DNA of 64,000 bases from assembly GCA_016617855.1 (NCBI GenBank), contig JAECUM010001779.1:60976-124975 (forward strand), read 5' to 3'. Both the position numbers and the translations under genes were made by a program. Positions 24,078-35,830 of this stretch are shown one piece after another (within the stretch, counting starts at the first letter, position 1; each line of letters starts with the position of its first letter). The stretch is from Megalonaias nervosa (taxonomy: Eukaryota; Mollusca; Bivalvia; Unionida; Unionidae). A model generated the notes under the pieces. It was not told the DNA's origin, ran no database searches, and was given only the letters and a program-made list of their open reading frames with translations.

Positions 24078-24214
24078 TTACACCTTACATTCACCTGTAT
24101 ATGGATTATACTTTATCAACGGATCTTCTGCAGCTTCCTCCAGATGCAGAGAAAGTAGAAAGTATAAAAATTCACTTTGTGTTCTTAAATATTTGCAATC
24201 AAGAATACCTTTAG
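24078..24214 (+). CDS. Candidate alternative last exon
   Basis: A T-rich tract and acceptor (ctcactcag) precede an open frame entered in phase 1, the phase in which exon 4 ends. The 44 residues (TPYIHLYMDYTLSTDLLQLP, then PDAEKVESIK) look protein-like and end at TAG. Skipping exon 5 would give a shorter C-terminus. It may equally be 3' UTR. Confidence 0.25.
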
Positions 24215-26319
24215 TCTTAGAAAGAGTTGAGGACTTTCTTATAGGACAAAACAAGACACATTTCATATAAATTTAAGTCAAAAGAATTCTGAAAACACAT
24301 CATTGTTGCAAACAAAGAAATAAGAAAGATATTTTAAAATTTCAGTTTGATGAAGAAACTTTAAAGGTTAAATGCAATTCAAGTTCAGGCTCAGAATCCT
24401 CCGATAACAATTTATTATGTACCATTTAATTGTACACAGTTGATCTGGTGTTTGATACAGTTTGATCTGGTGTTTGATAAACATTTGATTTGTTGCTTGA
24501 TACACAATTGATATGGTGTTTGGTACAGTTGATCCGATGTTTGATACACAGTTGATCTGATGTTTGATACACAGTTGATCTGGTGTTTGATACACAGTTG
24601 ATCTGGTGTTTGATACAGGTGTTCAGTCTATCTTTCCATATCACACACTTGGAGTAGAACTAATTGAGTGTTTTCTGCTACTTACAGCATCCAAATTTGA
24701 ATTTCATTTAAAGCTAAAAATATTTAGGAAGCATAAAATAATGGACATCTAATAAAAGCAATATGATGTTTTGTTCTGAGTGTTGGGGGAAAAGAACTCC
24801 TTTGATATAACTTGAGAATCTGCCTTGACCTGACAATATCAACGTACCTCTTCATCATTATCAAACACTCTTTTCACTGATTCAGAACAAATCAGAAGCA
24901 TATCGGTCTTATTGAAAGCATGTATGCAAGAACAAAAGAAAGGTTTGTGACTTTATTCTAGTACAACATCATTGTTTCAAAACTGAGACTGGATAATCTG
25001 AAAACAGGCACTTATACTATGTTGCATATAACAGGCACCATCATAAAATTAGAGCAGTAAAATATCTCAGAAAATTTTAATTTCACATGTGTGAAACCTT
25101 AGTTTCCTATTAACATATATCTGACAAAGAAAGAAAAGCACTCACACACACATTTACTTTTATACTTTTAGTCTTACAGTCACATGAGGATATTAGATAG
25201 CGTTTACATTTTGTTTTAATCTTTTATGTTTCCAGTTACTAATTTTCAGAACTGAATGTCAAGTTCAGTCAGCGATAATCATTATTTCGCTTAGGTGTTT
25301 GCACTGTCATCAATAAGATTTATTATTTCTTCCTCATCACAGGGTTGAGGGGATGTATCATTTTGCTTGTTTTTTCATATGTTTATTGATTGATTGATTA
25401 GTTCATTAATTTGTTACATCGTCCATAAAGTTGGTCTCTATTACTGATTTTTCATGCATTGGTGACTGCTGTTCTATAAAAGGCTAAGTCTTTGGACCAT
25501 CCATATCTCAAACCCTATGTAGCCTTCGCTAATACAAAAGTAGGCTGCTGTGACCTATTTTTTGTGAACTTTATCATCAATGTTATCATATATTTGACAC
25601 TATGAACCCTTCGTCTATCAATCTTCTTGCACCTCATTAGGTGCATTACATACTAAAGCAAACTTGGGTCACAGTTACCTGTTTTGATATGGTTGGGGAC
25701 TTTGTAAAAAGTAATGAACTTTCTGTGTACATCTCTAACAGTTTCTCTGTCTTCAAATTTTACACTAGATTCATCTTGTGTGGTAATACACTACCCTTCA
25801 AAATTAAGACCACTCTGGCCTGTGTTTTATATGTTCCTGACTTCATCACTTTTGATCCCACAGGCGTGAGACTTTCAGTATTTATTCAGCTTATTGAGTT
25901 CTCCATTGCATTGCCAAAATTCATTTTGACCAACTTGTTTAATACTGAAGAGAAATTTCAAACAATATATATTTTCCAATCGTTTCCTTGATTTTGAATG
26001 CCTAGATTTGTTAACACTTGCAATTATGAATTACATCATGTAAGCTATAATTAGCCTAGCTGGAATTTTCCATGAAAAGTGTTGCCGATTTTCTATTTAG
26101 AGAAACAATTTAATAAGAGCTATGATTTAAGAATTGGGGCATTTATTTGAAGCTGATCTATTTTCGGTGATATTAAGTCAGCTTGTTTAACTTTCTGTTC
26201 TTAGTCAGTCTGTTTATACTTTGTTACAACAGTTAAGTGGTTTTGCAGTCTTTACAGTTTTAACTAACTTTGTTCAAAAATGATTAAAGAGATGTGTTTT
26301 CTGTGGCATGGCCCGGTGT
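24215..26319. other. No gene seen
   Basis: AT-rich spacer with one minisatellite (24435-24617). The 116-residue frame at 25641-25991 has no recognisable motif and no exon-like borders. Confidence 0.4.
24435..24617. repeat. 23-bp minisatellite, 8 copies
   Basis: Eight copies of CAGTTGATCTGGTGTTTGAT plus 'aca'. The right-hand copies are almost identical and the left-hand copies are diverged. Confidence 0.9.
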
Positions 26320-27480
26320 CCATCAACAATTGGTACTTTAAATTTTTCAAAAACCACTGAAACAACTTTGACAAAATTTGTCACAGAGCATCCCATTATA
26401 GTGTGCTTTAAAATTATTGCAAACAATGCAGCAGACAGAGAAACCTTTGAATAATGTTGTCTGGAAAACTGAACATTATTTGACCAAATTTGATAGTTAA
26501 GCTCCTAGCCATGAGGACTTTAAGATTTACACAGCTGATGCCAATCCATCATCAAATATGAGTACCACTATTGCTAAAGAATTAGGAGCAATTTTAATAC
26601 TTTTTCTCCAAAATCACTAACAATAATGTGAGCATATTTGACAGACAGCATCCTGACATGAAGACCTTGCAAGTTTGTATAGATGTTTCCCCACCTCTAG
26701 TCAGATATTGATGCTGCTACTAAAAATATAATAGCTTTGAACTACTACCTCGCAAAAATTGTTTAACAGAATTTGAACAAATCTGACTGAAATCATTCTG
26801 GTGTCAGGGTTTTCATCACTGATGATGTGTATCTAACATCAAATAATAAATATAGAAAAACTTTTTAGCAACGTTTTCTTTACAAAATTCTCAAAAGAAT
26901 TTGACCAAATTTGACAGAAAACATCATGGCATATAGATCTTTCAAGTTTTGCAAAGTGATGCAGATCCACTGTCAACTAGGATGTTATTTTTAGAAATGA
27001 AAAAACTTTAAATGATTGTTGGCATGAAGACCTTTGAAATTTTTAAAAATTATGCAGATCTTCTTCAAAAAATATGGCCACCATTGCTAAAGATAGAAAG
27101 TTATTGAATTTACTTGTCTCCAAAATGATTGAATAGATTTTGACTAGACTTAACAAAAAGCATTTTGGCATAAAAACCTCTCAAGTTTGTACAAATCTTG
27201 AAGAGTCATGATCAAATATTGCTCCTGAGAAGAAAAAAGAAATGCTTCACTGAAACCACTATGTAGAATTTGACCAATCTGTATGAAAAGCAGTCTGTAA
27301 TGACAACCTTTACAATTTGTACCAGCCCATTGGCAAATATGGGCACCAGTACAAAAAAATAGAAAAAAATTAATCAGCTTCTTTTCAGAGACTGTTCAAC
27401 TGATTTTGACTAATTTTACCAAGAAGCAACTTGGAATGCAGGGTTTCCAAAATTTGTTCAAATGATGACAAAAGAGGAGA
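26320..27480. repeat. Ancient degenerate tandem array, roughly 140-150-bp unit
   Basis: Recurring order of words: 'atttgaccaaatttgacagaaagcat', 'ggcatgaagacctt-caagtttgta', 'atgcagatcc-tcatcaaatatg', 'caccattgctaaa', 'ctccaaaat--ttgaa'. About seven units with heavy divergence. No coding content. Confidence 0.6.
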
Positions 27481-27555
27481 AACATTTGCCCAACTTTATA
27501 TATAAGGAACAATTTTCCCCGACAACTGCACAGCATCATGGCATAGGGGCTTTTC

Positions 27556-27854
27556 AGTATTAAAATTTCTTGGGCAACAGTTCAAATATGTAAAAATTAC
27601 GCTCGCTAAAATACAACCCGTATCTCCAAGAATTCTTTTGCAAGTGACGCTAGGACTGATGACCCATATATTCATATGCCCTGTAACTATATTCCATTGG
27701 CTGAATGAGTCATGTGACCCCCTTCCTGGGTTTGTCGGCCCCAGAGGGTCTATATTGCTTTGTCTGCAATGCCCAACAAGACCTATTCACCCCTCATCAC
27801 AAATATCCTTGCTCTAGCGCAAAAAGTTTTTAGTATTAAAATTTCTTGGGCAAC
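27556..27854. repeat. 23-bp direct repeats bracketing 253 bp
   Basis: AGTATTAAAATTTCTTGGGC plus 'aac' occurs at 27556-27578 and 27832-27854. The enclosed DNA is richer in GC and CpG than either side, so it may be an inserted element or one copy of a larger repeat. Confidence 0.5.
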
Positions 27855-29492
27855 TGCTCATACATTTGGTTATAAAGAAGATGTCAAGTCAGATGGGTGA
27901 TTTCAGGACCACTTGGGGCTCATGTTTTCTTTTTGTTTTTTGTTTTCTTATTTCTTGTTAATGTTTTAGAAAATCAGATTTCATAATTATCTAAAGTACA
28001 ACAATTGATCCAAATTCATTCTTCAACCCTAATCTCACCTCATGGTTTCAGGAGGACTGATCCAGAATACAGTCAACAGTGACTGTGTCAAACTCACTTG
28101 GACTTTCAGAAATTTTTCTTTGTTTTACAATTTAATTTTCTATGTTTGCAGAAGTAAACCACAACAATATTGTATTATGCATATTAACATGTCAATATCT
28201 TGTTATATCAGAATATCAGAATTCAAACAATTTAACAAGGTTATATACTTTATCAGTGGTCATTATTTTCTCATTGGATAGCAGATACTTCGTATTGACA
28301 TAAAGGTAGTTTGTTGTAGAATGGACTACTTGAATAATAACAAGAATGACAGGGTCTGCATGTCAAGAACAAATTATGTAGCAAGAAAGTGGGAAGAAGT
28401 GGGGACTCTTTGGTTCTCAGATTTTATTTAATTTTAAGTCAACAATAATTTACTTCCTATTGATGAATATGGATTTGTTGAAAATAAATGTTATTACATG
28501 ATTGTCCTTTTCTGATTTTAAATATTTTGTTGGATATTTATTGAAAAATGCCCTTTGGATTCCTATTTTTGTCTAGTCTAATAGGCAGAGGGTCCCTTGG
28601 ACAACATACGCATAACATGTGATGCAACAACCATCAAAATTTCACTTCATATTTGAGTTTAAATGTCTTTATGGCATTTCAGCTACCTTTTATATTTCCT
28701 TTTCGTTTTCTCAGTACTTGCTTTAGTGTTACCTGTGTTCTTGTTTATTTCATTTTCATTTTTTTGCACAATGTCTTTGCAAGCAAGGGCTTCATTAAAT
28801 TCTATCACCCTTTGTTCCGATGCTAGGGTGTTTATTATCTACCATGTGATGGTTCCTGTTTTTTGCTTTGCACGGAGTTTTGATCTTTGAGAAATTCTGA
28901 TGTTGCAGTATGTGGGCAGTTGTGGGCACAGGAAGACCCCATGTGACACTCACTCTGCCTACTTGTCAGACACAAAGTGTGCACAAACGGATGGCTGTCC
29001 AATTGGGACTTTGTTGACATAATTGGCACTGTTGGCAAATAAAGGCTTGCAACTTAGAAATTTTAAAATTTTGAGCAATTATAGATTTTTTTTTAAAGTT
29101 TGATGGGTGTGATCTGTTGCAGGTAGATGGGATTTCACACATCCCTAAGTGGCCATAAACATGTGATCTGCATAATCAAGTAAAGTTAAGGAAAATCAAA
29201 ATAATAACCTATTCATACCACTATATTTATATAAAAGAGTGTTTAAAAAAGCTATTTGTTAATCTATCTATCTATCAGCAAATAATCAAAGAGATATGCA
29301 TTGAATGAAACTTGCTATTGGTAAAATTATGGCTTAAGATCCTGTATATAAAATTACAACTACTGATATTACATTTTTGCTCAGGCACCAAACTCCATTC
29401 CATGGAAAAAAGAATCTTGAAAGACCATGATAAATATCATCATGCTCATGAAAGAGTAGTAGAGTTTGCATTGGATAATACCAACAGTTTTG
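27855..29492. other. No gene seen
   Basis: AT-rich spacer; scattered small frames show no motif. Confidence 0.4.
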
Positions 29493-29849
29493 TGATGTTC
29501 ATTGAATGAACTGAATAAATGAATTGTGCAACAGGAACAGGAGCGATATACTGAAATGTGGACACTATATACTAGGTGTAGTGTGCTATTCAGATAAAAA
29601 AAATTAAAAAACTTGTGGTTCATCTTCTATTCCAGTGATGTTCATTGAATGAACTGAATAAATGAATTGTGCAACAGGAGCAATATACTGAAATGTGGAC
29701 ACTATATATTAGGTGTAGTGTGCTATTCAGACAAAAAAAATTAAAAAACTTGTGGTTCATCTTCTGTTCCAGTGATGTTCATTGAATGAACTGAATAAAT
29801 TAGTTGTACAACAGGAAAGATATACTGAAATGTGGTCACTATATACTAG
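29493..29849. repeat. Tandem repeat of about 140 bp, 2.6 copies
   Basis: Units start with GATGTTCATTGAATGAACTG at 29493, 29637 and 29774 (spacings 144 and 137); the third stops at 'tatatactag'. Confidence 0.9.
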
Positions 29850-30542
29850 CAAATGCTTTAGTGATTGCTACCCGATTGCCACACAATCTTGTAGTTAATC
29901 TTCTATTCCAAACCAAGAATATTTGCAGATGGGACCTTTTAGAAGATTTCTGTTTTCTTGCCTTTAGATATCTTTTGCACTTATTTTTTCTCATGATGAA
30001 CCAATTCCACAATTTTGGACAAGTTTGATAATCATTTAGTGGCATTATTGCCCATTCTTGATCATTGCCCTTTCAAAATTTGGCTACAGCTTTATCTTGA
30101 TAAGACCTTGAAATATTTGAATCAACCATTCAGTTTCATAATTTAGAAGTGTCATCGTCTCAGGATACCCTTCATCTAAGCATTGATTTCAGCAGTGTAA
30201 CATTACCAAGAATTGTTTGATTTCAGTCCAACTTTCTATTGATGAAATCTTCAGCATTGATTTCTACAATGTAACATTAACAAGGAATATTGGATTTTAA
30301 CTTATATTTACATGCATGATGTTAATAATGTGATCATGATATCATTTGCAAAAAGTTAATGACCTTGCTTGTGCATCCTCCTAACACGAGTTTCGTTAGC
30401 ATAACTTAGTGAAGGATTATTGGATTTAGTGTTTGGAATTGGCCCACATGATGTCTGCTAAAACGTGGGCTTTTTCAAATAGTTCTTAAAGCTAAAACCT
30501 TTGGAGTAGTACATAAATAAAATTTTGCCAAATCTATAAATA
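29850..30542. other. No gene seen; degenerate repeats
   Basis: Recurring phrases such as 'cattgatttc-gca-tgtaacatta-caag-aat' point to old repeated DNA. Confidence 0.4.
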
Positions 30543-30715
30543 CAGTAAATTTGTCTTGAAAGACCACTGCTATGTGAGACCACCTGTCTTGAGACCACAT
30601 TCTCAATGCACGTTTACTTATTATGTAGCATTATGACCTATTATGAGAGACCACCTGTCTCAAGAGACCATAATGTTTTGGCAAAAGAGGTGGTCTTTCA
30701 AGACAGGTTCTGCTG
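30543..30715. mobile_element. MITE with 25-bp inverted ends and TA flanks (pogo/Tigger-like)
   Basis: The left end is CAGTAAATTTGTCTTGAAAG and the complement of the right end is CAGCAGAACCTGTCTTGAAA, both running on to 'gaccac'. TA dinucleotides flank both ends. The interior repeats the end motif (GAGACCACCTGTCT). Length 173 bp; no transposase. Confidence 0.75.
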
Positions 30716-32202
30716 TAATCATATAAGCTGTGATGATGTCATTTTTCAGAAAAGGTCTGATGCTGGACAAAATAAATGATATTGGAACTGCATTCACTAG
30801 GGTTCACAAATTAGCATGCAACATTACACTGATGAGACCTTGAACAAATTTGATTTGAAGCATTGGTCATCATTTAGAGGAGTTATGGCCCCTTTTGCCT
30901 GTTCATATGATGTTCATTTCTGCTGCATATTTTTATAAATTATGGGACCAATGTTAGCATGCAGCTTTTTATTTGTGAAATCTTGAGTTAATTTTCCAGC
31001 ATTCAACTGCATCATGTAGATGCGTTATGTCCCCGTACTGTCCATCAAAATAAATTCTGGTTTGAGCAAGATTGCTGGACGTCAGTTAAACTTAAAAGTT
31101 CCATTTCCAGGTTTCTAAATCCTGGTATAGAGTTATGACCCTCACTCACTGTCCCAACATGTTTCTGCCGTAGAACTTTATCATTGAATATTGGATGTTA
31201 ATTCAGTTTGATCTTCAGCTTCATGCTGGTGAGATCTTGGACCAGTTTAATTTTCAATGTCTTCCCATGAGAGCAACCATTAGGATACAATATCATTGAT
31301 TGGTCAAATGTTCCCACAATGTTTGCAAATATGGTTCATGCACTCAAGTTAATTTATTGGCAGCCTTATACCATTGAACTCCTGCATGTATTTACAGTTT
31401 TGGGGTTGACTTATGGTCCTTTGTTTCTGGATACACCAGGTTGTCATTTCTGAAGGTGTTGCCAACTTTAGCATTTTAAATTACTGACATCATAAAATAT
31501 TCCATTCCAGACTTTACTCCTATTTGTAATAGTAGAATTAAAATGCCATTTAACTTTTTGGTTAGAATAAGCTACATATGGCTCCAGTAGGACAGATTTA
31601 TTATATATTTGATACTGGAGCATTTAGCATTACTCTTCTCATATATTTCCACTACTCTCAACTGAGAGGTACATCATTATGATAGATACTTTGATTACAG
31701 TTTATGCACATAGTTGCTCTGAAAACACATTACTCAATTTAAGAAGTGCTGCATAAAGTGTGGCTAATTTCATTGTATAGGCTGATAAGACAAAGAAATA
31801 GGGCATTTTTTGTTCATTGAGGAAAAACGTGAGTCACTATGGGTGTTAATTATGGACAAAGTATGATGTCATTACTCAGACCAATAAGAGATTAAAAAAG
31901 TCATGTCATGCATTGAGGAACAAAATAAGTCATATAAATATATAAAGTGACTTCATTAATTTGTTTGACATGGGATGATGAAATACTGCATCTTTGCCAT
32001 GCTGACGACCTTATAATTTGGAAAGCAATCTTTTTTACTTTTAAGATATTCTTAGTCTACTTAGATTTTTGACATCAATTTTTAATTTTGATTATCAGAG
32101 GGAGGACGCCAGAAAGAATCTGGTGCTTGTATATAGGAATTGTGTTGATGGCAAAATATCAGTTATGTTCCACCTTACAGGGAATGGAAATTTAGCATGG
32201 GT
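30716..32202. other. No gene seen; degenerate repeats
   Basis: Recurrent old-repeat phrases at 30820-31500 ('gatcttggacca-tttgattt', 'agttatggcccc'). No gene. Confidence 0.4.
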
Positions 32203-32210
32203 GTTTAGAC

Positions 32211-32387
32211 CAGGGGTCTCAAACTCAAACCACCCTGAGGGCTGCATGAGGGCATTTTCTATGGCCGAAGGGCCATACCACCTTAGTTTTCTCTTCTGAC
32301 ACCTTGTGTTACCAATCATTTTGTGGGCCACAGGATACGGCTTGGCAGGCAGGATGTGGCCTGCAGGCTGCGTGTTTGAGGCCCCTG
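32211..32387. mobile_element. hAT-type MITE, 177 bp, 8-bp target duplication
   Basis: The left end is CAGGGGTCTCAAACTC and the complement of the right end is CAGGGGCCTCAAACAC (14 of 16 match). The 8-mer GTTTAGAC occurs immediately outside both ends (32203-32210 and 32388-32395). An 8-bp duplication and CAGGGG termini are standard for hAT elements. There is no coding capacity. Confidence 0.9.
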
Positions 32388-32395
32388 GTTTAGAC

Positions 32396-34607
32396 CATTA
32401 TGGCAAGGGTTGGAAATTTAACATTATGGGTCACAATAAAGTCTGTAAAAGATTGGAGCCACTATGGGGGTTTATGGAACTTTAACATTGCATGCAACTT
32501 TGGGGATCCCTGAAAATATAACAATAGGGCTGTTATAGGGTTCCATGAATTTTAATGTTGTGAGTCACTGTTTAATATTAGGATGGGTATTTATGGAAGC
32601 TGAACATGTGAATAGGGGCATAATGGAGAGATGGACAAACACAAACCTAATTACGAAAAAATATCAAAAACCCACCTATTTACAAATGCACATTCTGACA
32701 ATCCAACACCCATTGCTGTGGTGGGATAACTAAAACCTATTCTTAGAGACCAACACATAATTAAACAAAACAATACTCACCCTTAAAATCAAGCATATAA
32801 CAACAAAGTGGAGGGAGTTATGATATAGTAACTAACACGTAATTGCAATCCAAGAGTCACACTAAAACACAACTGATAAGGGAATGTAATGGTATTATTT
32901 TAGCATATTAGCAGATGCGTAATTGCAATCCAAGAGTCACACTAAAACACAACTGATAAGGGAATGTAATGGTATTATTTTGGCATAGAAGCAGATGGAG
33001 ACGGACAAAGGCAGACAGAGACATACATGATTTTAATGAATGATTAGTAATCCCTAATCTGTATTACTCGAATGACCCTGAAAAGAGCCATTGTGTTAAT
33101 AAAAATGCAGCTACTAATATGACCCTGAAAAGGGCCGTTGTGTTGAGTGGTGTGTGTTAACAAAGTTAATAAAAATGTAACTTTGTTCGCACCGGTTGTA
33201 CGTTCTCTGACACTCATTTTATACACTGATGTTTACATGATAATTGCATATTACAAATATGGTTATCTCAGTTTGGTGTTTAATGATCCAGTTTGCCTTC
33301 GCATATAGAGGGTTGTCTGGTGTTCTGGAGATGGATGTAGAGCACTCTACACTAAGCCACGTGCAGCTTTTTGAGAATGGATGGTAAGACTGATAAAAAA
33401 CTGCACTTTATATAGAGATGAGGGGGATTTAAACTAGTTTTAACACATTGCTAAATCTACCACAGCTTGTTCTTACTCAGCCAAGCAAACCACTCAAACT
33501 ATCAGAGCCCGTCTTCTATATCCCAAACAGATTGCATGATGTCATGTGGCATGTCCTAATCGATATGGAAAATAACATTTTTATGATCAGCAACGTAGGA
33601 GGGCAGTGGATATTAATAGTGATCAGTTCAGAACCAGACCATTGCCAAGATGAATACTAACAGTGTCGGGGTGGACCTGCATCCCTGCTTATATTAATAT
33701 TGAGAGAGCTACTGCCAGCATCACTACCATAAAACCGATGACATATTCAGTCCAACCAGTATTTGTTTTCATTGCAGGAATTTCAGTCGTTAATGATGCT
33801 TATATAAATAGCAAGAGAATAGCAACACCAGCACCACTATCATTAATTTAATGACATCTTCAGTCCAACCAGACATTTTTTGAGTCTCTTCTCTTCCTTC
33901 ATGACAGAAGTTTATGTGCTCAGCAGTTATATAGTACAATTCAGTAGAATTCATTAGTGTCAGAATTTAGTACAGTGTCATGCCATCACTGACATGAAGA
34001 GAAACAGTAGAGCAAAATAGAGGAAATACTAACTTCAACAACTGTGTATGTATTGCAAATCAAATCAGACATGGGGGTTAGAATGTCCAAGGTCAAGGCC
34101 ACATTAACTTGAAGACAAAGAATGTTTCATAGACTGTAATTTTATTTCTTAATGGCTTTCTCAAATGTTACATATTTTTTGGCAATTAAAGTGAGTATAT
34201 CAATTATTGATACGGTTTCACCACATCATTGCAAACAACATGAATAATGGCATCTAGATATGGGAAGAAAATAAGATACCCTATGATGGAATAGACAGAT
34301 TTGAAGTCATAGTTGCAGGGACTCCAAAATTAAAAGATAATTTGTTGTTTTATCAGTGCTGTCTAGAGACAGCCTTGCTATGCCGGTGCATACATACAAA
34401 CTATTAACACAGGACAGGTGTCTACTCACAATACTCTTGTTTGCTCTTTTGCTTGTCATTGTATAATATACATTTGTGTTTTATACATTAGGTGTTGTGA
34501 TATTAACATAGTAGTTGAAGGATATTAGTAGTTTTAGATTTTTTTGATTGTTAAGTATATAATAATGTAAGTTTATAATATAAAGAAGTTAAATCCTTCA
34601 GCATTAT
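32396..34607. other. No gene seen
   Basis: AT-rich spacer. It has an 80-bp tandem duplication (32838-32997) and a diverged duplication near 33070-33180 marked by 'atgaccctgaaaag'. Confidence 0.4.
32838..32997. repeat. 80-bp tandem duplication
   Basis: Copies at 32838-32917 and 32918-32997 begin CGTAATTGCAATCCAAGAGT and differ at only a few bases. Confidence 0.95.
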
Positions 34608-34986
34608 CCTAAAATTAAAAAATGTATGTGGCGATGTATGACCTCACACACACACACAGACACAGACACACTTTCGAAAACAAAAAAGTGTATGGGGTGG
34701 TATATGACCACACACACACATCCTAAAATTGAAATATGTATGGGAAATTATATGACCACACAACATGCTAAAATTGAAAAATGTTCAAGTGATATATGAC
34801 CACACAACGCCCTAAAATTGAAAAGTGTATTAGGTGGTGTATGACCATACACCCCCCCTAAAACTGAAATATGTATGGGTGACATGTGACCACACATGCA
34901 TCCTAAAATTGAAACATGTATTAGGTGGTGTATGACCACACAAGCACCCTAAAATTGAAATATGTATGAGGTGGTATAGGACCAAA
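34608..34986. repeat. Minisatellite of about 44 bp, 8 copies
   Basis: Units of the form CCTAAAATTGAAATATGTAT, then 'ggggtggtatatgaccacaca'. The left-most units have gained CA-rich insertions. Confidence 0.85.
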
Positions 34987-35830
34987 CCCATACTAACATA
35001 CATACACAAATGAATGTACATGTGCACAGCTTATACTGTATATTGCAAATACATGCATGTATGGAAAACTAGAATCACAAAGTTGCAGCTCCACAGTAAC
35101 CAAAATATTAACAGCTAAAATGTACGAGGAAACTTAAATCAGATTGATGTTGATATGTGCTGAGTTCTATCTTATGGCTATAATGACATGTAAGAGCAAA
35201 GTTAAATCCTGGTTGGTATAACCATATGAAAGTCGAGTATTAGTGTTTTATGTAGAAACTATATTTAATTATGTACTTATTAATTCCCACATGATGATCA
35301 TATGCAGCTTCTAAAAGTATGTTCGGTTTTGTCTCCTTGATTGGTAAATGTTTATGATACAAGCATCTGTATTTTTATCATGCAGATTAAAGTAGAATGA
35401 ATCAGGAGTGGGTAATTATTCACTACATTTTTTTTTGCCAGGATGTCGCCTTTCCTGCCATGATGTTTGATTATGACGATCATTTAATTATCTATTTCAT
35501 TGATCTTTCATGAGAAAACACTGGATAAAATAATATGCGATGCATGGAAAGGCAGTAAGATGTTTTACTGGTTTTGTTGCGTTGTTGTAAAGGAAATGAG
35601 GACATAAGCATCATGCATGCTGTCAGTTGTAAGCAACATTCATGTCAAACAGAAATTCATTATGTCAGTCGTTATTAAAAAAAATAATTGTGGCTGAAAT
35701 GCACAATCAGTTCACATTCTTCCATGCATTTAAAGCATATCTTGAATGTACCTTCTCAGCATGCTTATGAAATGAAATTTGTTGTCATGACATATAATAT
35801 TGTTCCATTAATTACATTTGCCATACTTCA
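34987..35830. other. No gene seen; 3' flank of cGLR
   Basis: AT-rich. It includes whatever 3' untranslated region follows the minus-strand stop at 35831. No clear polyadenylation signal was identified. Confidence 0.35.

Noticed and set aside
24368..24644. Direct repeats resembling a CRISPR array
   Set aside because: Units are contiguous 23-mers with no unique spacers, in a eukaryotic context.
25641..25991. 116-residue plus-strand frame
   Set aside because: No motif, no exon-like borders, composition of AT-rich non-coding DNA.
34748..35027. Minus-strand repetitive frames rich in HISILG
   Set aside because: Shadow of the 44-bp minisatellite.
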